Of a stretch of 64,000 nucleotides of DNA, positions 44,814 to 55,516 are shown piece by piece; within the stretch, counting starts at the first letter, position 1, and every line of letters begins with the position of its first letter. The translations under genes were made by a program, and so were the position numbers. Source of the DNA: Leguminivora glycinivorella (lineage: Eukaryota; Arthropoda; Insecta; Lepidoptera; Tortricidae); assembly GCF_023078275.1 (NCBI RefSeq), contig NC_062994.1, positions 9,433,545 through 9,497,544 of the forward strand, in the 5' to 3' direction. The notes below the pieces were generated by a model. It saw only the letters and a list, made by a program, of their open reading frames with translations. It was not told the origin of the DNA and ran no database searches.

Positions 44814-45475
44814 CAAAATTTTGCTGACACTCTTCAACTCATGATAGTTTTTTTTTTTTTTATACTACGTCGGTGGCAAACAAGTATACGGTCCGCCTGA
44901 TGTAAAGCGGTCACCGTAACCTATGGACGCCTGCAACTCAAACAGTGTCACATGCGCGTTGCCACCCCATTAGAAACTTGTACACTCCCTTTTGCTGTGT
45001 TAAGTACACAGCAAAAAGGAGTGTACAAGTTCAAGGAGGGTTCGGGTTGCCGACGACTCAAAGGACAATAGACGGAACAAGTTAGTTCCGTAAGTCCTCC
45101 CGTCATCAGCACACCGCACCCTCGTTGAGCTCTGGCAGCCTTACTCACCGGCAGGAACACAACACTATGAGTAGGGTCTAGTGCTATTTGGCTGCGGTCT
45201 TCTGTAAGGCGGAGGTACTTCCCCAGTTGGGCTCTGCTCTAGATTCGAGCGAGACGATATCCGCTGTGCTGTGCCCTACCACACAAAGCGGAATATCATT
45301 CGCTATGCCCTACCTCCTACTAATTATAGTTTGCTATCTTCTAGAAAACACGTAATGGCTGCAACCCTATTTCACCTCATGGTTGCGTTTCACCGTGCTT
45401 AGTGACGTTATTTCACCTAGCATTGTTTCACCTAGTGTTATTTCACCTAATTTGATGGGAAGTTTTTATAAATCC
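44814..45475 (+). pseudogene. Decayed copy of the 42582-43299 gene split by a retroposon
   Basis: 44818-44845 (TTTTGCTGACACTCTTCAAC then TCATGATAG) matches the family-helix codons of 42582-43299. 45326-45465 (GTTTGCTATCTTC, GGCTGCAACC, ATTTCACCTCATGGTTGCG, TTCACCTAGCATTGTTTCAC) matches its C-G-C and S-P-S-I-V-S region. Between them lies an element of about 475 bases. The right part contains an in-frame TAG (after ..CACCGTGCT) and the middle is partly deleted. No first exon is seen. Confidence 0.75.
44849..45325 (-). mobile_element. Retroposed LINE 3'-end-like element inserted in the pseudogene
   Basis: On the minus strand it runs from AGTAGGAGGTAGGGCATAGC to GCCACCGACGTAGTAT plus an A-tail of about 13. 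It is flanked by an ATAGTTT duplication on both sides (44843-44849, 45325-45331). A 50-base hairpin (CTTGTACACTCC..TGTGT / ACACAGC..GGAGTGTACAAG) lies at 44978-45030. A nearly identical inverted copy is at 46105-46585. A-tail, target duplication and 5' truncation fit LINE-driven insertion. Confidence 0.65.
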
Positions 45476-45631
45476 TTGCCAATAAATATTTTCAAAATAA
45501 CGAATAATCGCAATAAAACTATGCAAATGCTATGAAGATATATATTGTAAACTGAAATTGATGCCATACAGGCATACACTAAAGAAAAAGCGATCAAGCC
45601 CACTGGTGGCGAAGCCGGGAATCGAACCCTG

Positions 45632-45773
45632 CCGGTGTATCATGCTGCCAATTTTATCACTTATCCACGTGGATAAAGCATCCGTCACGCTTTAGCAAGT
45701 ATGTCAGTGTGAGAGTGACAGATGTCTTATCCACGTGGATAAGTGATAAAATTGGCAGCATGATACGCCGGCT
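45632..45773. repeat. Intact MITE nested in a tRNA-like SINE
   Basis: Ends CCGGTGTATCATGCTGCCAA / TTGGCAGCATGATACGCCGG are inverted. The flanks are two halves of a tRNA-like sequence: GGGAATCGAACCC before, and AACGCGGCTGAAAAACCGTT..GACCGCCGAGGT after. The element therefore landed inside an older SINE. Confidence 0.65.
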
Positions 45774-46104
45774 GGTCTCCAGCTAACGCGGCTGAAAAAC
45801 CGTTACTCGACCGCCGAGGTACCCGTCGAAATTTCTCTAGTGTATGTTATCTCTGAAGGCTAGGCGTGTTTGACCAACTCTAAGGGCGAGCAATTTGTGC
45901 TTGCACCTCCTATATGAATCGTTTTGCAGGATTACGATATAGCGAGAGAGATGGTAGTGCTATCTATCGATGTAGGGAACAAATCAAATTATTTTGTTCA
46001 ATATATTTGATTTGTTTTTTTAAGTAGTAACACTACTATATGTATATAAATGATAAACTGAAATTGATACCACACACTAAACATATATATTGCTCTTTTG
46101 CTTG

Positions 46105-46585
46105 CACGCAGGAAGTAGGAGGTAGGGCATAGCGAATGATATTCCGCTTTGTGTGGTAGGGCACAGCACAGCGGATATCGTCTCGCTCGAATCTAGAGCA
46201 GAGCCCAACTGGGGAAGTACCTCCGCCTTACAGAAGACCGCAGCCAAATAGCACTAGACCCTACTCATAGTGTTGTGTTCCTGCCGGTGAGTAAGGCTGC
46301 CAGAGCTCAACGAGGGTGCGGTGTGCTGATGACGGGAGGACTTACGGAACTAACTTGTTCCGTCTATTGTCCTTGAAGTCGTCGGCAACCCGAACCCTCC
46401 TTGGAACTTGTACACTCCTTTTTGCTGTGTACTTAACACAGCAAAAGGGAGTGTACAAGTTTCTAATGGGGTGGCAACGCGCATGTGACACTGTTTGAGT
46501 TGCAAGCGTCCATAGGTTACGGTGACCGCTTTACATCAGGCGGACCGTATACTTGTTTGCCACCGACGTAGTATAAAAAAAAAAA
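46105..46585 (+). mobile_element. Retroposed LINE 3'-end-like element, inverted partner
   Basis: Plus-strand copy of 44849-45325, from GGAAGTAGGAGGTAGGGCAT to GCCACCGACGTAGTAT with an A-tail of about 14. The same internal hairpin is present at 46408-46460, with one arm base pattern exchanged. A short related piece (GGCAAACAAGCATACGGTCC) is at 63090-63142. Confidence 0.65.
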
Positions 46586-46817
46586 AAACGCTTTTTCGTA
46601 ATGTGTGATCTTAACTCTCATGAGAATTTTACCTTTTTACTAACGAAGTATTGGCATTTTGACTAAGCACCCCTGAGTGCCTAGCCAAAGTCACAATCGC
46701 TCTTCTGTAGTGGCGTGACAGAACCAGACTGCGTTTTGTTAGTCACATAGCTTCAACGATTGTCTCAGCTAGTCCGTTTAAGGTTGGATTACGCGCATAT
46801 TAATTCAAACTTGACCA

Positions 46818-46961
46818 GGGTGCGTAGCCGAATGGCACAAACGCTCACGAAACGAAACGCTCGTAGATATCTATCTCTATCGCTCTTGCGTATTGGCGCG
46901 GCTACCTTTCGCGGCGTTTCGTTTTCGTTTCGCGTCACAGAAATGCCATTCGGCTACGGGC
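46818..46961. repeat. MITE, GCCGAATGGCA family
   Basis: Starts GGGTGCGTAGCCGAATGGCA and ends GAAATGCCATTCGGCTACGG. Confidence 0.65.
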
Positions 46962-47232
46962 ACAGAAGTATAAGACTATTGTCAGGAGGGCGCTGTTATT
47001 CTGTTGTATCCGGTGACAGTTCAGTATAGTACGGAGAAAAATAGTTCTACTGAAATCCGCAGTATGGCACGTAGTCTCATATATTTCTGGTAAGGTTTTA
47101 AATGTCATGGGGGAAGGGCCCCCACATATCCCCATATGGGCAGTTTTTATGCTGAGCACGATTTTAATAACTTTTCGAACGTCACCGATAGTCGTTTAGG
47201 CAGGTGCCCAAATAAATCAGGATTGCTTATAA

Positions 47233-47390
47233 TCCATACTAATATTATAAATGGGAAAGTGTGTGTGTCTGTTTGTCCGTCCTTCACGGCAAAACGGATT
47301 TTTTAAGTGGAGATAGTTAAAGGGATGGAGAGTGACATAGGCTACTTTTTGTCTCTATCTAGCGCGAGCGAAGCCGCGGGCAAAAGCTAG
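47233..47390 (+). mobile_element. Short Helitron-like element
   Basis: Starts TCCATACTAATATTATAAAT and ends GCGAAGCCGCGGGCAAAAGC then TAG. The middle is slightly deleted. Confidence 0.55.
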
Positions 47391-47399
47391 TTTAATAAT

Positions 47400-47725
47400 A
47401 TACACCCTGTTTTTATTGAATTCCGTTAACTTTAAGGGAAGGTTGTTTACTTGTTTAGATCAAATACAATTAATTTCTCTAAGAAACTAGCTAAAAAATA
47501 AAGATAATTACTAAACACGTGTGTGACAGCCTTTACCAATTCCTAATATTATTTGGTTTGACATGTGCCGTCAATCACTTGACATTAACTTGAATGTTAT
47601 CGTTAAGGGTCTCTCACATAATTTCATTTACTATGTATGAAAATGATGAAAATTTTTTTTTTTGCAAATTTAACTAAAAGTGATACACAGGGTGGTTCCT
47701 GATAATGAACCTAGCCATGTGTCGT
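47400..47725. mobile_element. Non-autonomous element, partner of 19.5 kb
   Basis: Starts TACACCCTGTTTTTATTGAA and ends near CACAGGGTGGTTCCTG. Same family as 19507-19883 in opposite orientation. Confidence 0.55.
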
Positions 47726-48677
47726 ATAATAAAATATTATAGTACATTCATTCACAGATTGGCTGTGGGACTCATTACCCACAACATTTAAGCCTTTTTA
47801 GAGCTTACCGTGAGTCAATCGGTGTAAGAGTGGAAAGGGTTGGAAAAAAATATTACTGTAATTTATATAGTTATAAATAAAGATCTATCTAGTAATAAGA
47901 CTAATAAGTTTACTAATTAGAATTTAGATAGTAAGCTAGCAATAAGGATACAAATTTGCAGTGCCCTTACAGGTTTCATAGCTGTTCACAAAATAAATAC
48001 TTTATGTACCTATGAATTTGCAATAAATTACTGATTACTACATACATACATACAATCACGCCTGTATCCCATGAAGAGGTAGGCAGAGCGCATGAAACTA
48101 CTCAAGTTTCAGTGCCACTCTTGGCAAATAATAAGGAGTTGACAGAAAACGAAATTGTGACATTGCAGTGACAGGTTGCCAGCCTTTCGCCTACGCCACA
48201 ATTTAACTCATATCCCACAGTCGCCTTCTACGACACCCACGGGAAGAAAGGGGGTGGTAAAATTCTTAACCCGTCACCACACGGGTACGGTATTACTGAT
48301 TACTGATTACTAAAAATACAATAAACTTATGTTTATATTACGCGATTAAGTCCCGTTTTAATTTAATAACATGAGTAAAGATCGTGTTAGTTTAAATCAA
48401 TATTATTACAGGTTGGTTAGGAGATATTAAAAGAAACGAGTTTATTTAAAATGTGTTTATTTTATAGAAACGTAAAATAATAATGTGATATCGATTTCTT
48501 GACAACATTTGGCTCAGTCCCGATCAAAAGCAACAAAATACAATTAAAAACAACAAAACGGATAAAAATGAAGATAATGATGGAAATAAGGATACTGATT
48601 TACTGATTGCATTTTTTTAAATCCAAAATTACAGTGTTTATCTAATCAGAAAGTTTATCTGTATCTATAGCAAATAA

Positions 48678-48881
48678 TACCTTTTTGTACCTTTTGGCGT
48701 AGAAACTCTAGGTCCATGGGGTCCCAGCGCAAACAAGTTGTTCACAGAAATCGCGAAGCGTCTCGTTGAGGTAACTGGTGACCGAAGAGCTGGTGACTTC
48801 CTCGCACAACGTATCAGCATTGCGATACAGCGAGCAAATGTCGCTAGTAACAATGCCTCAAGGGCCTATTCTAGACATTAG
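48678..48881 (+). pseudogene. Fragment of a retrotransposon-encoded protein (G-V-E-T-L-G-P-W-G-P)
   Basis: 68 plus-strand codons to TAG read Y-L-F-V-P-F-G-V-E-T-L-G-P-W-G-P-S-A, then E-V-T-G-D-R-R-A-G-D-F-L-A-Q-R-I-S and I-A-I-Q-R-A-N. This block is familiar from the end of non-LTR reverse-transcriptase proteins in many invertebrates. The upstream domains are missing. It lies 100 bases 3' of the family gene at 48983. Confidence 0.65.
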
Positions 48882-48982
48882 CTAGCTTTTAAGTAGTCTT
48901 AAGCAAAAAAGGAACGTATTTATTCCGAAATCTTTAAAGGGACATGCACCAAGCAAGACTATTATAATTTTTAACTAGCTAT

Positions 48983-51900
48983 CTAACAAGTTTGACCACC
49001 ACCAACAATTACATTACAATTAGGATCTAATGGCTGAACAGAGAAGCTGACAACCGGCATTGTAGTGGGAATATATCCATAGTTACAGATCAACTTAGCA
49101 GGAATCTCTTCAGGGAACACCACTTCTGCTGCACTTCCATAATTCTGATTTGTGTTATAATTGCAATTCTGATTTGTGTTATAATTGCAATTTTGATTTG
49201 TGTTATAATTGCAATTCTGATTTGGATTATAATTGGATTGGATTGGATTGTTAATAAAGTATGTTGCCAAAAGTTGGAGAAGAGCATCTTCATCCAGATC
49301 ACATGTTTGAGGCTGCTGTGCAATCTGATCGACTGTTTGTCCCTTTTCTTTTATATATCTGTAGAAAGAGTCATATTTATCTGTTTGTGTATCTTTCTTT
49401 TTATCTCCGTTTAAGTAGACTAGTAGTTGTTCCCAATCGTAGTCATCAGTTGGTCCAGAATTCTGACATTGGTAGTTCTGTTGATTGTTAATATTATTGA
49501 TGAGAGAGTTAAGGTCGATGTTAGATGTAGAAGTTTCTACATTAGCGGGAAGACAGTTTTGATTAATTATTTTGTTGTTAACAGCAGAGTTGATGAAATC
49601 GTTGGCGATCAACAGTTGCAAAGCGTTGGCTAAAGCGCTGGCAAGAGAACAGTCGATGACAGTGGTGCAAGGAGTTGGTGGGACGGTGATGGCCGACACT
49701 GGGGTGGTGATGACTTGAGGGCAGGGTGATGAGCATTGCACGTTTGAGGGTTGGCCACAAGATGATGATGAATACTAAAAAAGATTTTCTATTAACATAG
49801 AGGTAGAGTTTTGGAGAAAATTACTAAGTTACAAAGACTTCAACCAATCCATTACTTCAGCGAAAGCTAGTGACATCGACTGCTATTTCTAAAGTTAAAC
49901 AAGTGTAAACCAGACAAATGACATAAAAAACCGATTCCTTAACTCCCACTAAGCGGGATATCATATTCATATCTTAAATTGGATCTAAATTAGTGTAATC
50001 CGAGTTTTGCTCCATATCAAGAATCAAAAAAATATTTGTTAGCCAAAAGATTCCACGTTACCTTAGATTTCTAAATAATGACAAGTAAAAAATAATGAAG
50101 ATATGAAGACTATTCCTGGGGCAAATCTTATTTGACTATGTTCAGAAAATCCAATGTGTTACCAGCAAGTGGGCCTTTTTTAAAGGAGCGTAATTTAACA
50201 TGGTTAACTTAACCATGTCCTTCATGTACAATGAGCTGCAAAATTTAATGGAGAAATTTTGAATGAATTCATTGATAAATTCGCCGTGCACTTTTGCAGC
50301 TCACTGTCCTTAAATAATAAATAAAAATTTTAACTTCTGATTAGCAGAAACATCTGCAATCGATGCCACTAGGCTTAGAATAAAGACGATTCGATTGCAG
50401 ACGTTTCTGCTAATCAGAAGTTAAAATTTAGCATGGTTAGCGCATCGTAACTGGTGAATTTCCAATATGACTTGGAACTCCGGTTGCCGTTTAAGAAGTT
50501 TAACACTCTTACGGTAGATGTCGCTACGGGTCCCATTGACCTTAGTAGTGGAAAATTTCGCTGGCTTGGTTGAAGTCTTGGTGGCTCAGTTGGCAGAGCG
50601 CTGGAATATTGATCCAGAGGCCGTGAGTTCAAGTCTCACCCAAGGCAGACATTTTCCACTTTTAAATTTAATAAATAAAAATGTTGGTTTTATAAACTTT
50701 CAAACAAAATATTTTATTGGCAGCAGATACACTTGTCAAGTAAGGGCACACAGCTCATAATTAAGTATCGGCGCTGTGAGTAACGATAATTATTACGAAG
50801 TACATTTAGTGTGAGGATATCGGAAAATTAATTTAGCGCTTAATTAAAAAAACCTTGATTTTCTGATATTCCTATTACCTACCCAAACGATTGATAATTG
50901 ATTAATTGATAATACATAGTATTATTGGTTTTGATAAATGCCCCATAGTGGTAACACACTGTCATCATCATCCTCCTTGCGTTATCCCGGCATTTGCCAC
51001 GGCTCATGGGGTCCGCTCTGACAACTAATTTCTGACACTAGTTTTACGAAAGCGACTGCCATCTGACCTTCCAACCCGAAGGGTAACTAGACCTTATTGG
51101 AATTAGTCCGGTTTCCTCACGATGTTTTCCTTCACCGAAAAGCGACTGGCAAATATCAAATGACATTTCGCACATAAGTTCCGAAAAACTCATTGGTTCG
51201 AACCCGCGACCTCCGGATCGAAAGTCGCACGCTCTTACCGCTAGGCCACCGGCGCTTGGTAACACACTGTATAATTCGTCACTACTTTTAAAAAAACTTG
51301 TATCTTCGTCTGTCAATGAAAAGAAAATTGTAGTAAGTATGTATGGAATACATATATAGACTTACTGAGTTTTAACTTTGAGGAGCAGCGTGAGATACGA
51401 GATTTTTTAAAAGTATTTGTGATTGACGATTGAGTGACGAATATTTATGATTTTTGTTTATGTTTACCTGCGGCGATGAAGTTACTTGAAAGCTTTGTTT
51501 TGGCATGTTACATGTCGATTTAGTCTTCTGTATATTCGACGGTCGGCTCTGTAAATAATAAGTATACAATTTTATTACTTCTAATAAATTTTAATAGTGT
51601 AATGACGTTTAGGTACTCATTTATAATTCATGTCACAAATGATTCAACTAAAACAGTATGAAATTCAATGGAACACATGAATATAGTGTAATTATAATAA
51701 ATGTTAACCAAAACTTTCTTAACTATGGACACCAAGCACGTCGTGCGCACATAATCGCCCGAATTGCATCGATCGATCAACTCAATAGTCCAACATATCC
51801 AGAAAATATTGCCGGTTATAAAAATTACAAGCCGTATAAATAACATATTTATTACTTACCATTGGCGATAATTGTGAAAGATTGATGGCTTGAAGATTTT

Positions 51901-54900
51901 GTCCAGGTACCTAAAACATGAATAAAAATTAATCTACCCACCTAAATAATTTTTTCCACCTAAGTATCTTAAATTCGAGAAGGGTCCTCCGATGCCCGTG
52001 CAGGCTCGTAGGCTCGTACTTGGTGCAAAGGTTGTCTATTGCCATCCAACGTGGTAATGCATCAATTATGATGGGCACCTTTGCACCCGGTACGGCCTGT
52101 GGGGGTCTGTTTGATTAGGTATTTGATTTAATTGTATATTTTATAAGGTAGTTAAGTAGAGTTAAAAAAAATACTTAGATTTTTATTTAGTACATAATTT
52201 TTGTCTTGTAAATACATACAAATAGAGTAAAAGTTGTACTTACAAATTGTAGCTGTGGCGATGCTTTTATTCCGTTAATCTGGGGAAAATATTTTTAGAA
52301 AAAAAATTTTTAAACAATTTAAAAAAAAACAGCTTTAGTGCGTTTTCACATTATCCGATCCGATGTCGGATGTAGGACCGATATCCCATACATTTATGCC
52401 GCCATCTTTGATTTTTGCCTTCGAAATCCTTCCGACATCCGATATCGGATCGGATAATGTGAAAATGCACTTAGACTAAAACTTTTATGAAGTTTTAAAG
52501 GATAAGTTGTGCATTTTTTTATTTAGCTTTTATTATAAAACTTTAGCGTATTATTTACTTTTTTATTTACCGTTTGTGATTGTGATGGGCCGCATGATGA
52601 CTGGGACTGTGTAGAAAAAAAAAATATATCTATATTTTATACTTATTTACAACTATAAATAAATAGTTTTGAATATTCTCTTTTCCGCATCTGTATCGTT
52701 TTGTACTAAGTAGTTTTATGTATTTAGTTTTCATTTATTTTAAGTTTAGTTTATAGTCATAGTATTTCTCATAAACGTGTCTAAGTATATTTCATTTGTA
52801 ATTATTTAATATGTAAATAAAAATAAAAAGTAAAAAATAAAGTAATATTTACATTTGATGGCGAACAGCAGCCGATTGATTGTGAATGGACCTAAAAAGT
52901 AAAAATAAAATATGTAAAGGTTTTTACAAATATTATTAAAATAATATTTCGTGTTATAATAGATATCCTACTCAAAAATTAAAAAAAAAAAAAAAACAAT
53001 ATTATGATAATTACTTAAATATATTGAGTCCCAAAATAAGATTAAGTAGGCTTGTATGATTAAGTGTGCTTTAAGATACAAATGCTAAAATACAAATAGG
53101 TACTTATGTTATCATCTTAGTCTGGGGGTATCTCTAGTTGATCTGTGTAATGTGTCCCCAAATATTTATCTAAATATATAAAAGAAGAAGCTGACTGACT
53201 GACTGACTGACTGACATATCAACGCACAGCCGAAACCGCTGGTCCTAGAGATTTCAAATTTGGCACGTAGGTTCCTTATATAGTGTAGAGGAGCACTAAG
53301 AAAGGATTTTCCAAAATTCACCTCCTAAGGGGGTCAAATGGGGGTTCAAAGTTTGTATGGGGAAACAAGATTAGTTTGACTATTTTATTCGAAACTTCAC
53401 AGGAAGATTCCTTAAGATATATGACTGAATACGTGTTTCAGGTTTTTTGAAAATTTAACCCCTAAAAGGGTGAAAAGGGGGTGATAAAGTCAAAAAATCA
53501 ATATGGGTATCGTTTTTATGGTTTATCGGGTCGCTGATCACGATAAATACAACGTTTTTAAAATCTAACGAGGCGGAAGTGAAATACCTTCTCCCCTGTT
53601 GTGGTGCAATGGGGTTTAAATATATAAAAGAAGATATATTATTGACTGACTGATTGACATATCAACACACAGCCGAAACCGCTGGTCCTAGAGATATCAA
53701 ATTTGGCACATAGGTTCCTTATATGGCGTAGAGGAACACTAAGAAAGGATTTTTCAAAATTCTCCTCTTAAAAGGGTGAAATGGGGGTTCAAAGTTTGTA
53801 TGGGGAAACAAGATTAGTTTGACTATTTTATACGAAACTTCACAGGAGGATTCCTAAAGACATATGACTAAAATACATGTTTCAGGTTTTATGAAAATTT
53901 GACCCCTAAAGGGGTGTAAAGGGGGTAAAATCAAAAACACAATATGGGTATCGTTTTTATGGTTTATCGGGTCGCTGATCACGATAAATACAACGATTTT
54001 AAAATCTAATGAGGTGGAAAAGAAATTTTCTCCCCTGTTGTTGTGCAATGGGGTTAAAATATCCAAAATAGCCATAAGTATAGCTTTAGTTTTTATCTTT
54101 ACTTCTGGTTCAAGAGATTCCAAATTGACACGGAAGTTCCTTAGAGGAGCACTAAGAAAGGATTGGGTCGAAATAATCGGTCGGCAATCGATATCTAGGC
54201 AGTGTAAAATGCAGGTGGCTCAGTGGGAAGGAATTAGTAAGTAGGCACCGGCGAGTATCCTGCATCCGTAATAACTATTACATTCAATGTGCTGTAAGAA
54301 GATCGTTGTTTTGCTTGCCTTTTATATGTTTACGTTTGCAATAAGTATAAGCAAAATGGAAAAAATTGTAAGCGATAATGCAAGGAAGTACTTTTTACCC
54401 TACCGACCATAGCGTCGAGATATTGGCTATGTGGGTTGTATGTTTCCCCAGTATAAATATTTATATAGGTAAAATTCATACATATTCGTACCTACTACCT
54501 ACGCTGTGGTCGCTGTGTAACAATTCTACAATCATTGCAAGAATTTCTTTAAAAACAATAGTAATATGTGTAAGGTACAGTCAGCCAAAACCGGACCGTA
54601 CAGCAAATAGATCAGTTACAATGGCCCCCTAGTCGAGACTTGCCCCGCTTTACCTGAATCAAAATAATCGCGGACAGATGTATTACCTATAAAGAAACCT
54701 ACGGATCCAAATGAAAATCTTATTTTTGTAAACGTTTCAATAAGAATATTTTTTTTATTATCAGTAAAATCGCGATTTCATTCCAATTTGCAAACTTTTT
54801 GAAACTCCATGCAAGCGATTGCTGCAATTTTCCAAAATTGAGAGATAAAAAGAAATTACGAAAAAATTACCTTGCATATTGATAACGCGAACGCCAATAT

Positions 54901-54918
54901 CAGTATCTTCCCCGCCAT
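48983..54918 (-). CDS. Secreted Ser/Gln/Asn/Cys protein of seven phase-0 exons, five of them micro-exons
   Basis: Exons in order: 54871-54918 (MAGKILILAFALSICK), 52853-52891 (VHSQSIGCCSPSN), 52571-52606 (SQSSCGPSQSQT), 52244-52279 (INGIKASPQLQF), 51860-51910 (VPGQNLQAINLSQLSPM), 51468-51548 (S-R-P-S-N-I-Q-K.. to T-S-S-P-Q) and 48983-49774 (Y-S-S-S-S-C-G-Q-P-S-N..). Every junction has AG/GT borders and phase 0, giving about 360 residues. The signal ends near V-H-S-Q. The large exon has C-S-L-A-S-A-L-A-N-A-L-Q-L-L-I-A-N-D-F, the family helix. An Asn/Gln-rich region and an acidic D-D-Y-D-W-E-Q-L segment follow, then four N-C-N-Y-N-T-N-Q repeats. It ends G-G-G-Q-T-C. Extra micro-exons could exist in the 1.7-kb last intron. 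It is divergent from the 55517 gene, 598 bases away. Function unknown. Confidence 0.8.
49140..49235 (-). repeat. Coding tandem repeat, 24-base unit
   Basis: AATTCTGATTTGTGTTATAA plus TTGC recurs four times, encoding Q-N-C-N-Y-N-T-N in the 48983-54918 protein. The units are almost identical. Confidence 0.75.
50548..50672 (+). repeat. tRNA-like SINE fragment, second copy
   Basis: TGGCTCAGTTGGCAGAGCGC and GAGTTCAAGTCTCACCC with the same flanks as 42235-42365. It lies in the last intron of the 48983-54918 gene. Confidence 0.6.
50955..51258 (-). repeat. tRNA-headed SINE (GAAAACATCGTGAGGAAACC family)
   Basis: On the minus strand a tRNA-like head (GGTGGCCTAGCGGTAAGAGC, B-box GGTTCGAACC-like) is followed by the same body as 29815-30048. 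It ends in GGATGATGATGA. Confidence 0.75.
52341..52467. repeat. Intact MITE, GTTTTCACATTATCCGAT family
   Basis: Inverted ends CGTTTTCACATTATCCGATC / GATCGGATAATGTGAAAATG. It lies between two micro-exons of the 48983-54918 gene. A single arm remains at about 14455-14500. Confidence 0.75.
53165..54070. repeat. Two tandem copies of a 450-base dispersed element
   Basis: Both units (about 53165-53620 and 53621-54060) start AATATATAAAAGAAGA, have CTGACTGA runs, CACAGCCGAAACCGCTGGTC, GGGGAAACAAGATTAGTTTG and GTTTATCGGGTCGCTGATCA. A third partial copy is at 8985-9110. They sit in the first intron of the 48983-54918 gene. Confidence 0.7.
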
Positions 54919-55516
54919 TTTTTATTTTAAAAAAGATACAAAAGGGCCATGCCACGTCTTTTTATATGTTCGTTGTTTTCGTGCAATGTTACAGTGACAT
55001 AATTAATTATTGCAAAATTTCGATAAAATATTTGTGATATTAGGTTATGATAATATTTTAGATACTTGAAACATAACGCAATATATTGCACTTTCATATC
55101 AGTAGATTTACTATATGTTAATTTTTGCAATTTTTTTTATCGTAAATTATATCTATATTCCAAATAAAAAATAATCACATTTATGTTTACATAATTAAGG
55201 ATAAAAGAACACTGTATTATATGAAAATTTATCATTTTTCTTTTCAACCAAAAAAATGTGTTTAACATAACTAAAAAAAACTTTGTTTAATAGTTATTAA
55301 AACGTATTTATCGTCTTATGTTTTTATAGTTATGTCGTAATTTTCCTATGACTGATTATTAATTACGTAAAATAGACTATTATGCCCAATGACATAATAA
55401 AGTAATGATATAATTGATAAATTAAAATCAAATCAAATTTCATATTTGTCGATAACAAATTCTATATGAATTGGTAACTTGGTAGTAAATAATCATTTTA
55501 TAATTTTTGTTAGACA
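54919..55516. promoter_or_regulatory. 598-base shared intergenic region of a divergent gene pair
   Basis: The start codons at 54918 (-) and 55517 (+) face away from each other. On the minus side TATAAAAAG lies at 54958-54966, 40 bases from the ATG. On the plus side TATATGA lies at 55464-55470, about 47-53 bases from the ATG, with a second TATA-like word at 55496. The rest is very AT-rich. Chorion genes are classically arranged as divergent pairs with short shared promoters, so co-regulation is a reasonable inference. No factor site is claimed. Confidence 0.5.

Larger units (their letters stand above)
43300..48677. other. Gene-free span with pseudogene and repeats
   Basis: Besides the listed elements, 43390-44450 shows only AT-rich sequence with repeated AATTTTGGTGG-type words (44010-44230). 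47730-48660 holds fragments such as ATACAATCACGCCTGTATCC, shared with 18815-18840. No exon is supported. Confidence 0.4.
49775..51467. other. Last intron of the micro-exon gene
   Basis: Contains the tRNA-like SINE at 50548-50672, a tRNA-headed SINE at 50955-51258 and an inverted pair TTAACTTCTGATTAGCAGAA / its complement at 50331-50352 and 50405-50428. No further phase-0 micro-exon could be identified with confidence. Confidence 0.4.

Noticed and set aside
50565..50650. Possible functional tRNA gene
   Set aside because: A- and B-box-like words are present, but cloverleaf pairing is poor and a second copy with the same flanks (42235-42365) shows it is a dispersed SINE piece.
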